From: JAGVGT01 sp963807225
GTDB taxonomy: Bacteria; Desulfobacterota; Desulfobulbia; Desulfobulbales; JAGXFP01
Length of the DNA: 64,000 nt
Direction: 5' to 3'
Assembly: GCA_963807225.1 (NCBI GenBank)
Contig: CAWEAD010000005.1
Coordinates: 248,001-312,000 of the forward strand
A program made the translations under genes and the position numbers. Below, in pieces: positions 8,252 through 19,700 of this stretch (its first letter is position 1; every line of letters begins with the position of its first letter). The notes beneath the pieces are model-generated. The model did not search any database. It saw only the letters and a program-made list of their open reading frames with translations, and had not been told where the DNA came from.

Positions 8252-9337
8252 CTATTGATGGTAGACGGATGGAAACCCCTTGTCCCCAGATTTCTTCGGC
8301 CGACATTTCGGCATGCTCAGAGTAATGGTGGTGCCATGGCCCAACTCACTTTGCAGATTGATCCCGCAGTTCATCTGGCTCAACATTTTTTTTGAAATCA
8401 CCAGCCCCAGCCCGGTACCGTGCGGTTTGGTGGTGAAGAACGGCTTAAAGACATTCTGCGCCAGTTCCGGCGACATCCCGCAACCGTTATCGATAATGGA
8501 GAGAAAAACCGTTTCTCCCACAGCTTCTCCCCTGATTTTCAGAGTCGGCTGTTCGATTCCGGTCAAGGCGTCGATGGAATTGGCCAAAATATTCATCGCC
8601 ACATGCTGCAGAGCCCTGGTATCGACCAGCACTAATTGGGCTTCCGGCAGGATATCGATGGAAATCTTGATCTTTTTTTTACGAACATCGGCACCCAGCA
8701 ACAGGGTAAGACTTTCGAAAAAATTCTCCAGATCGACGCTGACTGTATTCGGCTTTTCAAACATATTGAAATTTTTGAAGGATTTCAACAAGGCCTCCAT
8801 CTTGGCGGCATCGTCGAACATTCGCTGCATGTAGACACTGATCTCATCCTTGGTAAACTTGGCCAGGTTATTCTTCAGCACGGTAAGGGCCATTTTCATG
8901 GAATTCAAAGGGTTGCCGATTTCATGCCGAATACCTGAAAAAACGTAGCTGATATTGTTCATCATCTCCGAGGCTTCGTCAATGGCCTCCAGACGACTCA
9001 GATCGGTGACATCCTTGAGAATCACCACCAGGTACTGTTTGATCCTTTCAATCTTGAAGATCCGATAGGCAAATGATCGGTGGTCACACTTGATTACCGC
9101 CTGATCACTGCAATTTTTGCCGGGTTCCTTGATTTGCTCCAATTCTCCCATCATCATCAGGCTCAACTCCTCATATTCATAAGAAGCCTTGATGAAATCT
9201 AGAATCTTGCCGGCAATCTTATTACGATAATAGACTTGGCGATTCAACTGGTCGAGAATCATGACCCCGACATCGGTGCAATTAAGCGCCTCGCGGAAAA
9301 TCTTCTCCTTCCCGGAGAGCATTTCGTCGGAACCCAT
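8252..9337 (-). CDS. PAS-containing sensor histidine kinase
   Basis: 361 aa, soluble. The N-terminal ~110 residues form a PAS-like domain (VGVMILDQLNRQVYYRN). A dimerisation/phospho-acceptor segment follows with GIRHEIGNPLNS (His near 137). The C-terminal HATPase has N-box NILANSIDAL, G1 DNGCGM, F-box FKPFFTT and G2 GTGLGLVI. It would autophosphorylate on His and pass phosphate to an unknown regulator; none is adjacent. ATG at 9337 is chosen because GGAGAAGG lies directly before it; a longer frame from 9385 lacks such a site. It sits 121 bases upstream of the DUF3365 haem-sensor gene, so the cytoplasmic kinase may take its signal from that protein (inference). Confidence 0.9.
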   Translation of the reverse strand: MGSDEMLSGKEKIFREALNCTDVGVMILDQLNRQVYYRNKIAGKILDFIKASYEYEELSLMMMGELEQIKEPGKNCSDQAVIKCDHRSFAYRIFKIERIKQYLVVILKDVTDLSRLEAIDEASEMMNNISYVFSGIRHEIGNPLNSMKMALTVLKNNLAKFTKDEISVYMQRMFDDAAKMEALLKSFKNFNMFEKPNTVSVDLENFFESLTLLLGADVRKKKIKISIDILPEAQLVLVDTRALQHVAMNILANSIDALTGIEQPTLKIRGEAVGETVFLSIIDNGCGMSPELAQNVFKPFFTTKPHGTGLGLVISKKMLSQMNCGINLQSELGHGTTITLSMPKCRPKKSGDKGFPSVYHQ

Positions 9338-9500
9338 ACCTTCTCCCTTTATAACTACTGAATTCATCATAAAAATTTTAGCCATGGGGACAGTCCCGAC
9401 TTACACGTCGGACCCTGGCCTCACGCCGTCAGACAATCCTTTTTTATATCTTTTTCACGGGGTTATGTCAATTTCACCCCTGGATTTAGCGAACAAATAT

Positions 9501-12500
9501 TCAGATCCCGTCAGGCCCTGATGCACCGGAAAAACAACGGACCAAACTCCGGATCAGCTCCGGGTCCGGTTTATCCCGAAAAATCCCGCAGTCAGGTCCG
9601 GTCGCTTGCCGCACCCCGCGCAGGAACAGATAGAAAACCCCGCCGAAATGCTCCTCATAACTATACCCCGGCATACGTCCGCTCAGATAAAGGTGCAGGG
9701 CAACGGTATAAATCAGATACTGCAGGGTATAACCTTCCCGGGTCATCACTTCCGGCAAACGGGCTTCGGCGTAATCGGCCATTTTCCACCCCAGGTGGTT
9801 GGATTTCCAATCGATGATGAAATAGCGCTCCCGATAACGGAAAACCAGATCGATATACCCTTTCATCATGCCGCGCAATCCAACCCCCGGCTCCAAACTT
9901 CGGCCCCGGTCAGCCAACAATTGACGCAGTCTCACCTGATTGACGTTCTCCAGCGGGAAATAGAATTCCAGTTCGTTCAAGCGTTCTTCGCGACTGATGG
10001 CGGCCAAAATCAGCTGGTCGTCCCCGGGCGACAACCTGGTCTGCAAGAGATCGTCCAACATTGCTCCCAGCCCCTTTTCCCAACGGGGATCATAGCCGGA
10101 CTCTGCCAGCTGTTCCCGAATGATTGTACGCCTTACATGATGCTGCGCCTCGCTGAAGTCGAGCCTCTCCAGCAATCCATGGAGGAAGGTACCGGGACCG
10201 GGACCGGCCGGAAAGTTTATGATCTCCGCGAAATATCCGGCTTCGTCCGCTGACGCCCCCCCCGCGGCCCCCGAGTCGCCACCGTTCGTGCGTATTTCAG
10301 GCCCTGCGGCCCGATGCAGAGATGAGAAACTCTCGATCCGCCAGTCGGAGCGGATCTCCCCGGTGAATCTACGCGGGACCACCTGAAAATTATTACCCTC
10401 GGGCGGCAAAGGCATCACCTCTGGAGCTGATCGGCGCCAGGTCAGGTCGATGCTGCCGCCGGCCAGTTCCACCAGCTCTTCCAACTCGCCCCCCAGGTCG
10501 GCATCGCTTCGTCCCTGGAGCAAATCGATTCCCCAGGGCGGGACTGTTCCCGGCTCCCTTTCCCGACTGTGCAGCAAATAAGCCAGGGGCGAGGTCCCGG
10601 CCCCGCTGAATGGCCCCCAGGCCAAGTAACAGCAGTGAATCGCCCGGGTCAGCGCCACATAGAGCAGCCGCAAATTTTCCGCCGCCTCTTCCCGAAGGGC
10701 CAGGATACGGTTTCCGGCCAACTCACTCGATCCCAGGTCCAGAACCGGCTGCAGATGTCCACCTTCCTCATGAAACAGATAACCAGGCTGCCGATCCTTG
10801 CCGCTCCGTCTTTCCTGGAGCAACAGACGCGAACCTTCCCAACAGAAAGGACAAAAAACAACGGGATACTGCAGCCCCTTGCTTTTGTGGATGGTAACGA
10901 TCTGTACCAGGTCGCTGTCGCTGGCCAGGCGCAGTTGCAATTCCTCCGCCGGATTCTCGTCGGCCTGGGCAATCTTGCCGCCCAGGTATTGCCCCAGGCC
11001 GGTAACCCCCAACCGCTGCTCTTCGGCGTCCCGGTGCAACACTTCCTGAAGATGCAAAACGTTGGTCAGACTGCGTTCCCCTCCCGGCAGAGCCAGCAGC
11101 CTTTCTCTTACCCCCTCGTTCAACAGCAGGGAACTGAACATCACGACAAAGCCCTGCCGGACCCAGAGTTGGTGATAGTCCGCGAACCGGTCGAACCATT
11201 GTCCGAGATTTTCATCTTCTGCTCCGAAGAGATCCAGTTGCTCGGCTTCAACCCCGAGCAACCGGGTAGCCAGGGCTGCTCTGATCCGCCGACGATTGTT
11301 GCGTTCGGACAGCGCCAGCAGGAGAAGATGGACCTCCTCCGCCTCCCGCGAAGCAAACAGACTTTCCGAACTGTTGAGAACACTGGCCACCCCGACTGCC
11401 GACAAGGAGTCCTGCACCAAACGGGCTTCGCGATTGGTCCGGACCAGTACCGCTAGATCACCGGGGGACAGGTTGCGATCGGACAGTCGCGCTTTCCCTT
11501 GGCGACCCAGGCCCAGGAGCCGACAGATCTCCTCCTGTAGCCAGGAAAGAATCAGGCGACGCGCTTCATCCTTGCTGATGCCGGCCTCGCCTTCATCCCG
11601 GCGTTTAGCCGCCCAGAGCTGAAACGGGCGCGCCTCTTCCCCATTGATCAGTAGGGGCGCATCATCTCTGGTCGCGGGCCGCGCCGGCTCGAATGATATC
11701 TCCTTAAAGACAAAGGGATCCAGGCGCCGTCTGAAGATGGCATTCACAGCCCTAATCAAATCCGGTCGGGAGCGGTAGTTTTCCCGCAGGGTAAATCGGC
11801 TGTCGATATCGCGCACCGCCCGGATATAAGCGAAAATATCGGCGCCCCGAAAACTGTAAATGGCCTGCTTCGGATCGCCGATCAGACAAAGCAACCTCTC
11901 GGGCACGGCAAAAATCCTGGTAAAGATCTCATACTGGATCGGATCAGTATCCTGAAATTCATCGATCATGGCGGCCCGATACTGCCGACGCAGTCTGACG
12001 GCCAAGCCCTCTCCCTGCTCACTACCCAGAGCCCGGTTCAGAAAAGTTAGCAGGTCATCGAAGGAATGCACCCGCAACCTAGCTTTGCGCCTGACCAGTT
12101 CGGTCCGGACATAGGGAATCCAGGCCACTTCCAGGCTCTGGGCCAGACCCGACAGGCACTCCTGCAAACGGGTCTGGGTTTCGTGAAGACGCCCGCACAA
12201 GGCAAAAAAAGTCGATTCTTCCAGGACCTGCCCCTTTTTGGTGGACGCAGCCAATACAGCCGGGGTGAAACGGTCGAATTGCTCGAAAAGTACCGGAGGC
12301 GGCAGCGGCCGGACCAACAAGGTTGTCAGGGTCAGCAGCCAGTTGGTCACCGAGTCGGGTCGGTAACGATTACGGTTCAAAGCCGGGCTCTCCAGCAGGA
12401 TCCTGCTTACCCGCTCCCGCTCCTCGGGCCAGGCGGCGGCTGTCGCCAGAAAGGCCTCCCGGTAGGCCGTTTCAGCCCTGGTCAGTTCGGACCGCCACTT

Positions 12501-13112
12501 GGGTCCTTGATCCGAAGGAACAATCTTGACGTCTTCCCGGGCATAGATGGCGCCGAGTCTCTGCAGCAGGGTGACCGGGGCAAAGCGTTTCCGCAGGAAG
12601 GCGGCGGTCAGCGGCGAGGCTTCGTAGAGGTTGAGCCGGAAGTAATCCTCGCTGATTTCCCGCAGCAGATCGCGCAAATCGGTAACCAGTTCGGAATCGA
12701 ACAACACCCCGCTTTCCAGACTGTGCTCGACCAGAACCCTCTGGCAGAAACCATGGATGGTAAAGACCGCAGCTTCATCGAAACAGGTCAGGGCCAGAGC
12801 CAGAAGATGGAGGGGTTCCTGCCGGTCAACCGTTCCGGCCACCAGGCGGGACAGGAATAAATCTTCGCTGACGCCGGTGTTAAAGGCCTGGATTGCCTCC
12901 CGGATCTTCTGCCTGATCCGACTTTTCAGGTCCTCGGCCGCGGCTTCGGTAAAGGTCACGACCAGAATCTCGGCCAACGGCAGTTTGCTCTCCAACAGCA
13001 ATCTGACCACCAGGGCGGAGATGGTATAGGTCTTACCGGTACCGGCACTGGCATCGATCAGCCGGGTACCGACAAGGGGAGACCGCAAGAGGTCGAATTC
13101 CCGGCCGGTCAT
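9501..13112 (-). CDS. recB: Exodeoxyribonuclease V beta subunit RecB
   Basis: Helicase-nuclease subunit of RecBCD, which resects double-strand ends and loads RecA. The 1203-aa protein begins with the superfamily 1 Walker A ASAGTGKTYTI (Lys27). It has the UvrD motif II IDEFQDTDPIQ, motif III GDPKQAIYSFRGAD, the helicase motif VTIHKSKGLQYP and, at the C-terminus, the PD-(D/E)XK nuclease with GYIDLVF...IIDWKSNHLG. ATG at 13112 has GAGGAAC nine bases upstream; an in-frame GTG at 13139 has no such site. It follows recC by about 33 bases on the same strand. No recD is present downstream: the next gene is a histidine kinase. RecD may be encoded elsewhere or the enzyme may work as RecBC. Confidence 0.95.
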   Translation of the reverse strand: MTGREFDLLRSPLVGTRLIDASAGTGKTYTISALVVRLLLESKLPLAEILVVTFTEAAAEDLKSRIRQKIREAIQAFNTGVSEDLFLSRLVAGTVDRQEPLHLLALALTCFDEAAVFTIHGFCQRVLVEHSLESGVLFDSELVTDLRDLLREISEDYFRLNLYEASPLTAAFLRKRFAPVTLLQRLGAIYAREDVKIVPSDQGPKWRSELTRAETAYREAFLATAAAWPEERERVSRILLESPALNRNRYRPDSVTNWLLTLTTLLVRPLPPPVLFEQFDRFTPAVLAASTKKGQVLEESTFFALCGRLHETQTRLQECLSGLAQSLEVAWIPYVRTELVRRKARLRVHSFDDLLTFLNRALGSEQGEGLAVRLRRQYRAAMIDEFQDTDPIQYEIFTRIFAVPERLLCLIGDPKQAIYSFRGADIFAYIRAVRDIDSRFTLRENYRSRPDLIRAVNAIFRRRLDPFVFKEISFEPARPATRDDAPLLINGEEARPFQLWAAKRRDEGEAGISKDEARRLILSWLQEEICRLLGLGRQGKARLSDRNLSPGDLAVLVRTNREARLVQDSLSAVGVASVLNSSESLFASREAEEVHLLLLALSERNNRRRIRAALATRLLGVEAEQLDLFGAEDENLGQWFDRFADYHQLWVRQGFVVMFSSLLLNEGVRERLLALPGGERSLTNVLHLQEVLHRDAEEQRLGVTGLGQYLGGKIAQADENPAEELQLRLASDSDLVQIVTIHKSKGLQYPVVFCPFCWEGSRLLLQERRSGKDRQPGYLFHEEGGHLQPVLDLGSSELAGNRILALREEAAENLRLLYVALTRAIHCCYLAWGPFSGAGTSPLAYLLHSREREPGTVPPWGIDLLQGRSDADLGGELEELVELAGGSIDLTWRRSAPEVMPLPPEGNNFQVVPRRFTGEIRSDWRIESFSSLHRAAGPEIRTNGGDSGAAGGASADEAGYFAEIINFPAGPGPGTFLHGLLERLDFSEAQHHVRRTIIREQLAESGYDPRWEKGLGAMLDDLLQTRLSPGDDQLILAAISREERLNELEFYFPLENVNQVRLRQLLADRGRSLEPGVGLRGMMKGYIDLVFRYRERYFIIDWKSNHLGWKMADYAEARLPEVMTREGYTLQYLIYTVALHLYLSGRMPGYSYEEHFGGVFYLFLRGVRQATGPDCGIFRDKPDPELIRSLVRCFSGASGPDGI

Positions 13113-13145
13113 CTTTGGAGTTCCTCGTTTGCGGGACACCAGCGG

Positions 13146-16100
13146 TTATTGTCCATGGCATACCTCCAGCAGTGGTCCCCAAAACCTCGAGGACACCTGG
13201 GCAAATTCGGCGGACAAGGGATCGAGTCCGCGATAGCAGAGCTGATGGTAGGGATCATTGCTTTCACCCACCCGAAAATCATCGCCTGCCCAGATCGATC
13301 TGGCCTGGTCCAGAGCCTCGTCCTTCGTCGCTCCCTTGCGCAGGCGGTCATAATATTCCCGCGAGGTCGCCGGGAAAAAAGGCAGCGGTTGCCGCAGCCC
13401 CTGCCAGTAATAATCCAGCATAACAATAAGCAGAGCGCGACTATCGGCGATAGGTGGGAAAGTAACGACGCGGTCCCGGGAAACCAGAGTGGTGACCCGC
13501 AGCTCTTCAATCGGCTCCAGACAGTTGAGAAAAAGATGGCCGAGCCAGGCCTCGATCAGGTCCTGAGCCTTGAGTTTGGCGAACCGGCTACGGAGTTGCC
13601 CCGAATTCTCCCTGACCGCAACCTGTCCGCTCAGGGTATACCCGGCCAGAGAAAGTTCTCCGGCCAAAAGCTGTTCTTCCCGCCCGCCTCCTCGCGCCCT
13701 GACCGTTTCGGCCTGGCGACCGGCCTCGACCTGCAATTCCTCGAAACAAGCCACCCCCACGCTGCCATGTGGCAAGATCCCCTGCCGGCGGGCCAGATTG
13801 AAAAAATCCGGCGTCCTATCGGACTGCTCGACCAAGTCCGCCAGCAAGGCGCCGCCCAACTGATAGCGAGCCAGGGGCTCCAGGGTAAAATTCTCACTGT
13901 TCGATCGTTCTTCGATCATCCGATCAAGGGTGATACCCAGCCGCCGCCGACAGAAAAATCTGGCCGGATGCTTGAAGCAATCCACCAGTTCGCTCAGAGC
14001 AAGGGTCCGTATCTCCGGCGGGGGCGGCGGCAGCATATCCACTACCAGGGGGCGGGTCGGTTTCGTCGCGGCCAAGGCCAGGGCGCCCTGGAAATCGGCT
14101 CGGGAATAGCTGAACAATACCGGATTGCCGGTGAAATACTCCGGTGAAAAAGGCTGCAGGGGATGAGTGATTTCCAGGGCAGCCGCCAATTCCGGGAAAC
14201 GGCTCTGCAGGTATTCCGCAAGTTCGCTGAGCAGAACTGACGGCGGCAGCACTCTACCGTCCCGGACGGAACGGCCGACATAACTTAGATGCAGATGCTG
14301 CCGAGCGGAAAGGAGAACCTCCAGGAAGAGATAGCGGTCGTCCTTGCGACGGGAGCGGTCCCCCGGACGGGGCTGGGTGGCGATCAGGTTGAAGGACGGC
14401 GTCGGCTCGGGCCGGGGAAAGGCGCCGTCATTAAGGCCCAGCAGGCAGATAACCTTAAAGGGTACCGCCCGCATGGGTAAAAGTTCGCAAAAGGTCACGC
14501 CGCCGGCCAGGAAACCGGCGGTCAGCCGGTCGGCCCGACAGGCCCGCTCCAGATAGGAGCAGGCGACCTCAAAGGAAACCGGCTCTCCGAAGCCGGCTTC
14601 ATCCTCTCCGGCCGCCAGCCCGCGCAGGATCTCGGCCAGGGAGCGCCATTCATTGTCCTGGTAGTTTTCAACTGCCAGCATATCGCCGGCCAGCCGGAGC
14701 AGCAGTACAGACCATTGCCGTAGGGTACGGCTCCCAGGGAGCTCATGAAGGGCCGCAAACAGTCTCTCGGTGTAGTCGAGAAACTTACCCAGGACCGCGG
14801 TCTCTCCGCCCTCCAGATTGTCATAGGGGAGAATCCCGGCGAAATCGCGCCCCTCCCGGGCACGCATGGCATAACCAAGCAGAAGTCTTTCCAGTCCGAA
14901 ACGCCAGGTATTCTCCCTGGTCGCCGGCAATCCAAGTTGTCGCCGGTCCTGTTCGTCAATGCCCCATCTGACGTTGACTTCGGTCAACCATTTGGCGCAA
15001 AGCTCCAGTTCGTCCGGCGTCAATCCGAAACGCGCCCGCACCGGAGCCAGCTCGAGCAGGGCCAGAACCCGGGAGATCTCCAGCCGGGTTCCGACCATTT
15101 TCAACAATGCCAGGAAACTGCCGACCAGTTCCCCTTCATTACTAATGAAGCGGTCGGCGATGCGAAAGGGGACAACAACCCCTTCACCGTGGTTGCGGCT
15201 CCCGAAAACGGCCTGGATCAAAGAACTGTAGCTTTCGATATCCGGGGTCATCACCAGCACATCCCGCGGTTCAAGGTGACGGTCGGCTTCGAATAGCGCC
15301 AAGAGCCGATCATGCAGCACCTCCAACTCACGCATGGGGCTGTGGCAGCAATGCACCTGAATGGAACGATCACCGTCGGCCGGCGCCTCTTCGTCCGGCT
15401 GCCCCTCATGCAGGTCTAAAATGTCCTCCTGCAACCGGGCCAGCAGGCTGGGTGGTCCATCCTGGACAGCAACCGGTTCGGCAAACAAATCTACCTCCCG
15501 GCTGAGCCGGCAATCCAGCAGCTGTCCGAACAACTCCTTCCCCTGTTGCCCCAGCGTGGCCAGCAGACGATTGCCGGAACTCAGGTGCAATTCCTCGGCC
15601 CGATCGGCGCCCCCCAGCCGATCGATAGACTTGGTCGGCAGGATATCGCCCCAATACTGTCGACAGGGATTCAGGAAGAAGAAATGCACTTCCACCTGGT
15701 GAGCCAGGGCGTCAAAAACCTGCAGATAAAAGGGCGGCAAGGACGACAACCCGAAAACGGAAAAACGGCTGGGCAGGTCGGTGGCCGGAATTTCTCCGGA
15801 GGCCAGGGTTTCTAAAAGACGGTCGCGCAGATGTGCCCGATGCAAAACCGGGTTGCCGTTCCCGACATGTCCCAGCAACTCACGCCAGAGCCGGGCCTGC
15901 CAGGATTCGTCGTCTCCCCTTTCCCAGGCCGCGATCAGGTCCGGCCGAAAAATCAGATATTGATCGAACAGGTCGGCCAGACGCCCGGTCAACTGGAACT
16001 TTTTCAGGTCACCGCCATCGGCTAGATAACGGGCTAATACTTCGAAACCGGGCCGGTTGAGCAGACTGGGCAGAATCTTCATCAACAACCAATGCAGGAA

Positions 16101-16367
16101 AGGCGGGTTCAATCGCGCCTCCCCGGCTGCTTCCGGGTTTATCTGCCGAAAAATTCTCTCCAGAAAGCCGTTGGGGAAAGGGCAATCAAGGTTGGCGCTC
16201 ACCCCCAGGTCCCGGGCAAAATGATAATTAAGCCAACGGGCCATGCCGCCGCTTTGCACTACGATGGTTTCCGGAATCATCGGCGGCAAGGGGTGGCTTT
16301 TGCACAGTTCGACCAGGGCGGTCGCCAGATTTTCCAGGCGGTTGCTGTTGTATAAATAGAATGGCAT
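13146..16367 (-). CDS. recC: Exodeoxyribonuclease V gamma subunit RecC
   Basis: 1073 aa, the usual RecC length. RecC recognises Chi and holds the complex together; it has a dead helicase fold. The N-terminus MPFYLYNSNRLENLA and segments such as VQSGGMARWLN, RFSVFGLSSLPPFYLQVF and CLLGLNDGAFPRPE are typical of the family. ATG at 16367 lies 336 bases from the divergent SNF2 gene (counted to its likeliest start), so the recCB promoter must be in 16368-16703. The gene ends just upstream of recB, forming a two-gene operon. Confidence 0.93.
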   Translation of the reverse strand: MPFYLYNSNRLENLATALVELCKSHPLPPMIPETIVVQSGGMARWLNYHFARDLGVSANLDCPFPNGFLERIFRQINPEAAGEARLNPPFLHWLLMKILPSLLNRPGFEVLARYLADGGDLKKFQLTGRLADLFDQYLIFRPDLIAAWERGDDESWQARLWRELLGHVGNGNPVLHRAHLRDRLLETLASGEIPATDLPSRFSVFGLSSLPPFYLQVFDALAHQVEVHFFFLNPCRQYWGDILPTKSIDRLGGADRAEELHLSSGNRLLATLGQQGKELFGQLLDCRLSREVDLFAEPVAVQDGPPSLLARLQEDILDLHEGQPDEEAPADGDRSIQVHCCHSPMRELEVLHDRLLALFEADRHLEPRDVLVMTPDIESYSSLIQAVFGSRNHGEGVVVPFRIADRFISNEGELVGSFLALLKMVGTRLEISRVLALLELAPVRARFGLTPDELELCAKWLTEVNVRWGIDEQDRRQLGLPATRENTWRFGLERLLLGYAMRAREGRDFAGILPYDNLEGGETAVLGKFLDYTERLFAALHELPGSRTLRQWSVLLLRLAGDMLAVENYQDNEWRSLAEILRGLAAGEDEAGFGEPVSFEVACSYLERACRADRLTAGFLAGGVTFCELLPMRAVPFKVICLLGLNDGAFPRPEPTPSFNLIATQPRPGDRSRRKDDRYLFLEVLLSARQHLHLSYVGRSVRDGRVLPPSVLLSELAEYLQSRFPELAAALEITHPLQPFSPEYFTGNPVLFSYSRADFQGALALAATKPTRPLVVDMLPPPPPEIRTLALSELVDCFKHPARFFCRRRLGITLDRMIEERSNSENFTLEPLARYQLGGALLADLVEQSDRTPDFFNLARRQGILPHGSVGVACFEELQVEAGRQAETVRARGGGREEQLLAGELSLAGYTLSGQVAVRENSGQLRSRFAKLKAQDLIEAWLGHLFLNCLEPIEELRVTTLVSRDRVVTFPPIADSRALLIVMLDYYWQGLRQPLPFFPATSREYYDRLRKGATKDEALDQARSIWAGDDFRVGESNDPYHQLCYRGLDPLSAEFAQVSSRFWGPLLEVCHGQ

Positions 16368-16703
16368 GATTATTCTTTTTCCCCTCGGCCTGCTTGGCGT
16401 ATCGTCGAAAACCCCGGTCGTTTGCCCATATTAGCCATTGCCGAGGAAAGTTCAATCCGGGATTATGGTCGCACCTGTCGTCTCCACCACCTTCCTGACG
16501 CCTGATCAGATGCCGCAGGGCCCGGCAGGCTTCCACTTCAGGCGCCTTTTTCCGGCAACCATGATCTACCCGACCAGTCCTATTTTTTGTGCAACCTCGA
16601 CCAGGAGAGGAAATTACCTTGCAGCCCCATTCCCGCCGCTGTAGAATTTGACGTTGCCCTTCTCACTTCCCGTCGTCGAGTGGGCGGCCAACCAGCTTAC
16701 CTA

Positions 16704-19700
16704 ATGAAAAGACCTCAAGCCCATAATCGAACTCCGAGTTCCCGTCTGCACCTTCTGAATTCACCGGTACAGGCCATGTCCTTACCGGTTGATGAGGGAA
16801 ACAAGCTGGCCCAGCTGGGCTTCCTGACGGTTAGGGAAGCACTCCGGGCCGCGCTGGCCGGGCGCCTGTCTTCCAGAAAAAAAGGCGGCGCCAGACTGGA
16901 AGATCACGTCTTGACCGCCGGTTGCAAAATGCTGGGTTATCCTCCCTTGACCAGGAAAAGAATCAGGGATTTCCGCCCGGCCTCCGGCAGCAATACCGTG
17001 GCCCAAGCCCTTGAAGATTTCTGTGGAGTCCGGCCGTCACCCACCGAAAAACAGAAAAATCTTTCTATCCGGGAGCTGCTCCTGCCGGCCATCATGCATA
17101 ACACCCTGCTCGCCTGCGGGGCCGGCAATCTGGATGATATCTTAAAAATAAAAATTGACCTGCTCCGGGGGCAGGAGGGACTCACGGCCAACCTGGGGCT
17201 CTTTCTGGCCCACCTTTTCGATTACCTTTTCATCCTTAACGACCCGGCCGCCATGATCAATAGGAAGAGTGGCAATGCCGCCCCGACATCCCGACTTGAC
17301 ACACCTGCCGATCCTGAAATCCGTGCCAACTGGCTCGATCAAGGTTTATTGGCCGCCGGGAGAGAACTGCTGGCCGCCGACCGACTCCAACACTTGTTAT
17401 TATATCGGCATGTGGCCGGTGCCATCTTCCAGGATCAGGGGCAGATAGTCGCGGCCCACCTGAGTCTTAAATCAGAGACCGAGGCGAATACAGCGCCGAC
17501 CTGGAGCCTGGCCACAGCAGGTTGCGAAACCTGTTATCCTGCGTCCCGTTTTCAGTCCGGATGTTGCCGACATGTCGCGGCTCTGACCCTGCGGCTTCTA
17601 GGCGACCATCCTGCGTCCGGTCAAAATGTACTGCCTCGCCCGCTAGTTTTTCCCGACACTCCCTGGATTCTAATCTCCCGTCTACTTCATGAGCTTTACG
17701 GGACCGATCTTCAGCTGGAAGCCGTCCGCGCCGATCCCCGGCAAGACTGGCGGCTGACCATACCGGGAAACAGCGATACGCCTCTGGCCGAATGGCACCT
17801 TGACGAGATGACCATGGCGACAACCGCCAATCTGTTCGCCGGTCAAATCGTTTTTCCGAGGAAGGCGATACCGCCCCCCGCAAGCGGGACGGCACTGGCC
17901 AACCTCTGGCGCCGGCTCCTGGAGTTGGGACGCAACCCGGCCGAAGTTGAGTTGAACGGCTTCAACCAGCGCACTCCGGCCCAGGAATGCGATGAATCGA
18001 TCTGGCAATGGCTGGGTATCTTCATGCACCAGTTGCATCCGGACATTCGACTGCACCTGATCGGCCCTGATAGCGAAGGGCTCTTCTCCCTGCTGGCCGA
18101 AATCGGCTTGGCGGAGAGAGTCTTCCGCATGATTCTGCCCCGAGCCAAAACCCCGGACCTGGTCGATGCCCTGGCCGAATTGGGCGCCACCTCCATGTTG
18201 CTGCCGCCGGCTCGGGCCGCCACTAAAATCTCCATGGCCACCGACGGCACCGTGACGACTGAGGCGCTATTGCATCTGGCTGATGGTCAAGTTCTCGATC
18301 GTTGCAATCTGACCGGGCAACGTTACGGCCGTTATTACTTTCTCGCCGAGTACGGGTTTTTCCCGGTGATCGAGCAAAAACCGGAACTGGCGCTGGATCA
18401 GGATCCTGAAATCAATGGCAGTTTTCAGGCGGATCAGGTTCCGGAGCTGATCCGCGATTACCAGCAAGCTTTCAATGCCCCCGAGAATCTGATCGATCCC
18501 GACCTGCTGGCCCTTGATTTTCAGGAACTGCCGGATCGTCTGCAGGTTGATTCCTACACCTCCGACAGTGACTGGTGTTATCTGGCCGGACATTACGGCT
18601 TGGGCAACCGGCGGATCTCCCTGACTGAATTGCTCGAACGCCGCCGAGCCCAACGCAAATTTGTGGTCGGCGGGGCCCAATGGCTGAAACTGAACGACAC
18701 GCCCTTGGACTGGTTTCATGACTTGGATCAGTCTCGGCTCTGGCATGATGACCTTACCGGTGCCTCGGGCATCCGCCTGACCAAACGGGAAATGCTGATG
18801 CTCTCGATCCTGATGCCGGAAGTCCGGATTCAGGCCGATACCCGTGGCGGCGATCTCCTGCAACAGTTACTGGACACCGGCAGCTGGGCCACCTCCGAGC
18901 CGCTGCCCGACCTGCCCGCCCATCTTCGTGAATACCAGCGACATGGAGTGGCCTGGCTGAACCAGCTTTACCGCAACCGGCTGGCCGGAATCCTGGCCGA
19001 CGACATGGGTTTGGGAAAAACCCATCAGACCCTGGCCCTTTTCGAACTGATCCGAAACCGGCATCCGGAGCGCAAATTCCTGGTAATCTGCCCGGCGACG
19101 GTGGTACCCCATTGGGTTCAGAAGATCGAGGAGTTTTTTCCGAAGCTCAGCTGCTACGTTTACCACGGCAGCCGGCGCGACTTGGACAAGGCCGGAGATT
19201 GTGGGGTCTGCCTCACCACCTACGGTATCATCCGCCGAGACAGCAAGGTATTGTCCGACCTGAAATTCGAGATCATCATCTTTGACGAAATCCAGCAGCT
19301 CAAAAACCGCAAGACCGATGTCCACCGGGCCGCCGCGCGCCTGAAATCCCAAGTGGTCATCGGCCTGACCGGCACCCCTCTGGAAAATTCGGTCCATGAT
19401 CTCAAGGCCATTTTCGACATCTGCCTGCCCGGTTATTTCGGCAGCGACCACAATTTCAAGACCCGCTATGCTGATCCGATCACCAATAACGCCGATCAAT
19501 CCGCCCAGCAGGCCCTATCCAGGCTGATCAATCCCTTCATCCTCCGGCGCACCCGGGAACAGGTCCTGCCGGAACTGCCCGACGTCATTGAAGATTTTCG
19601 GACCTGTGAGCTTAGCGATGACCAGGTCACCATCTATCGGGAACTGATCAACGGGCACCGCCAGGCCCTGCTGGCCAGCGATGACCCCGAGATCGAAAAG

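Noticed and set aside
10569..11456. Open frame on the plus strand inside recB
   Set aside because: Antisense to conserved RecB helicase motifs; composition is an effect of high G+C.
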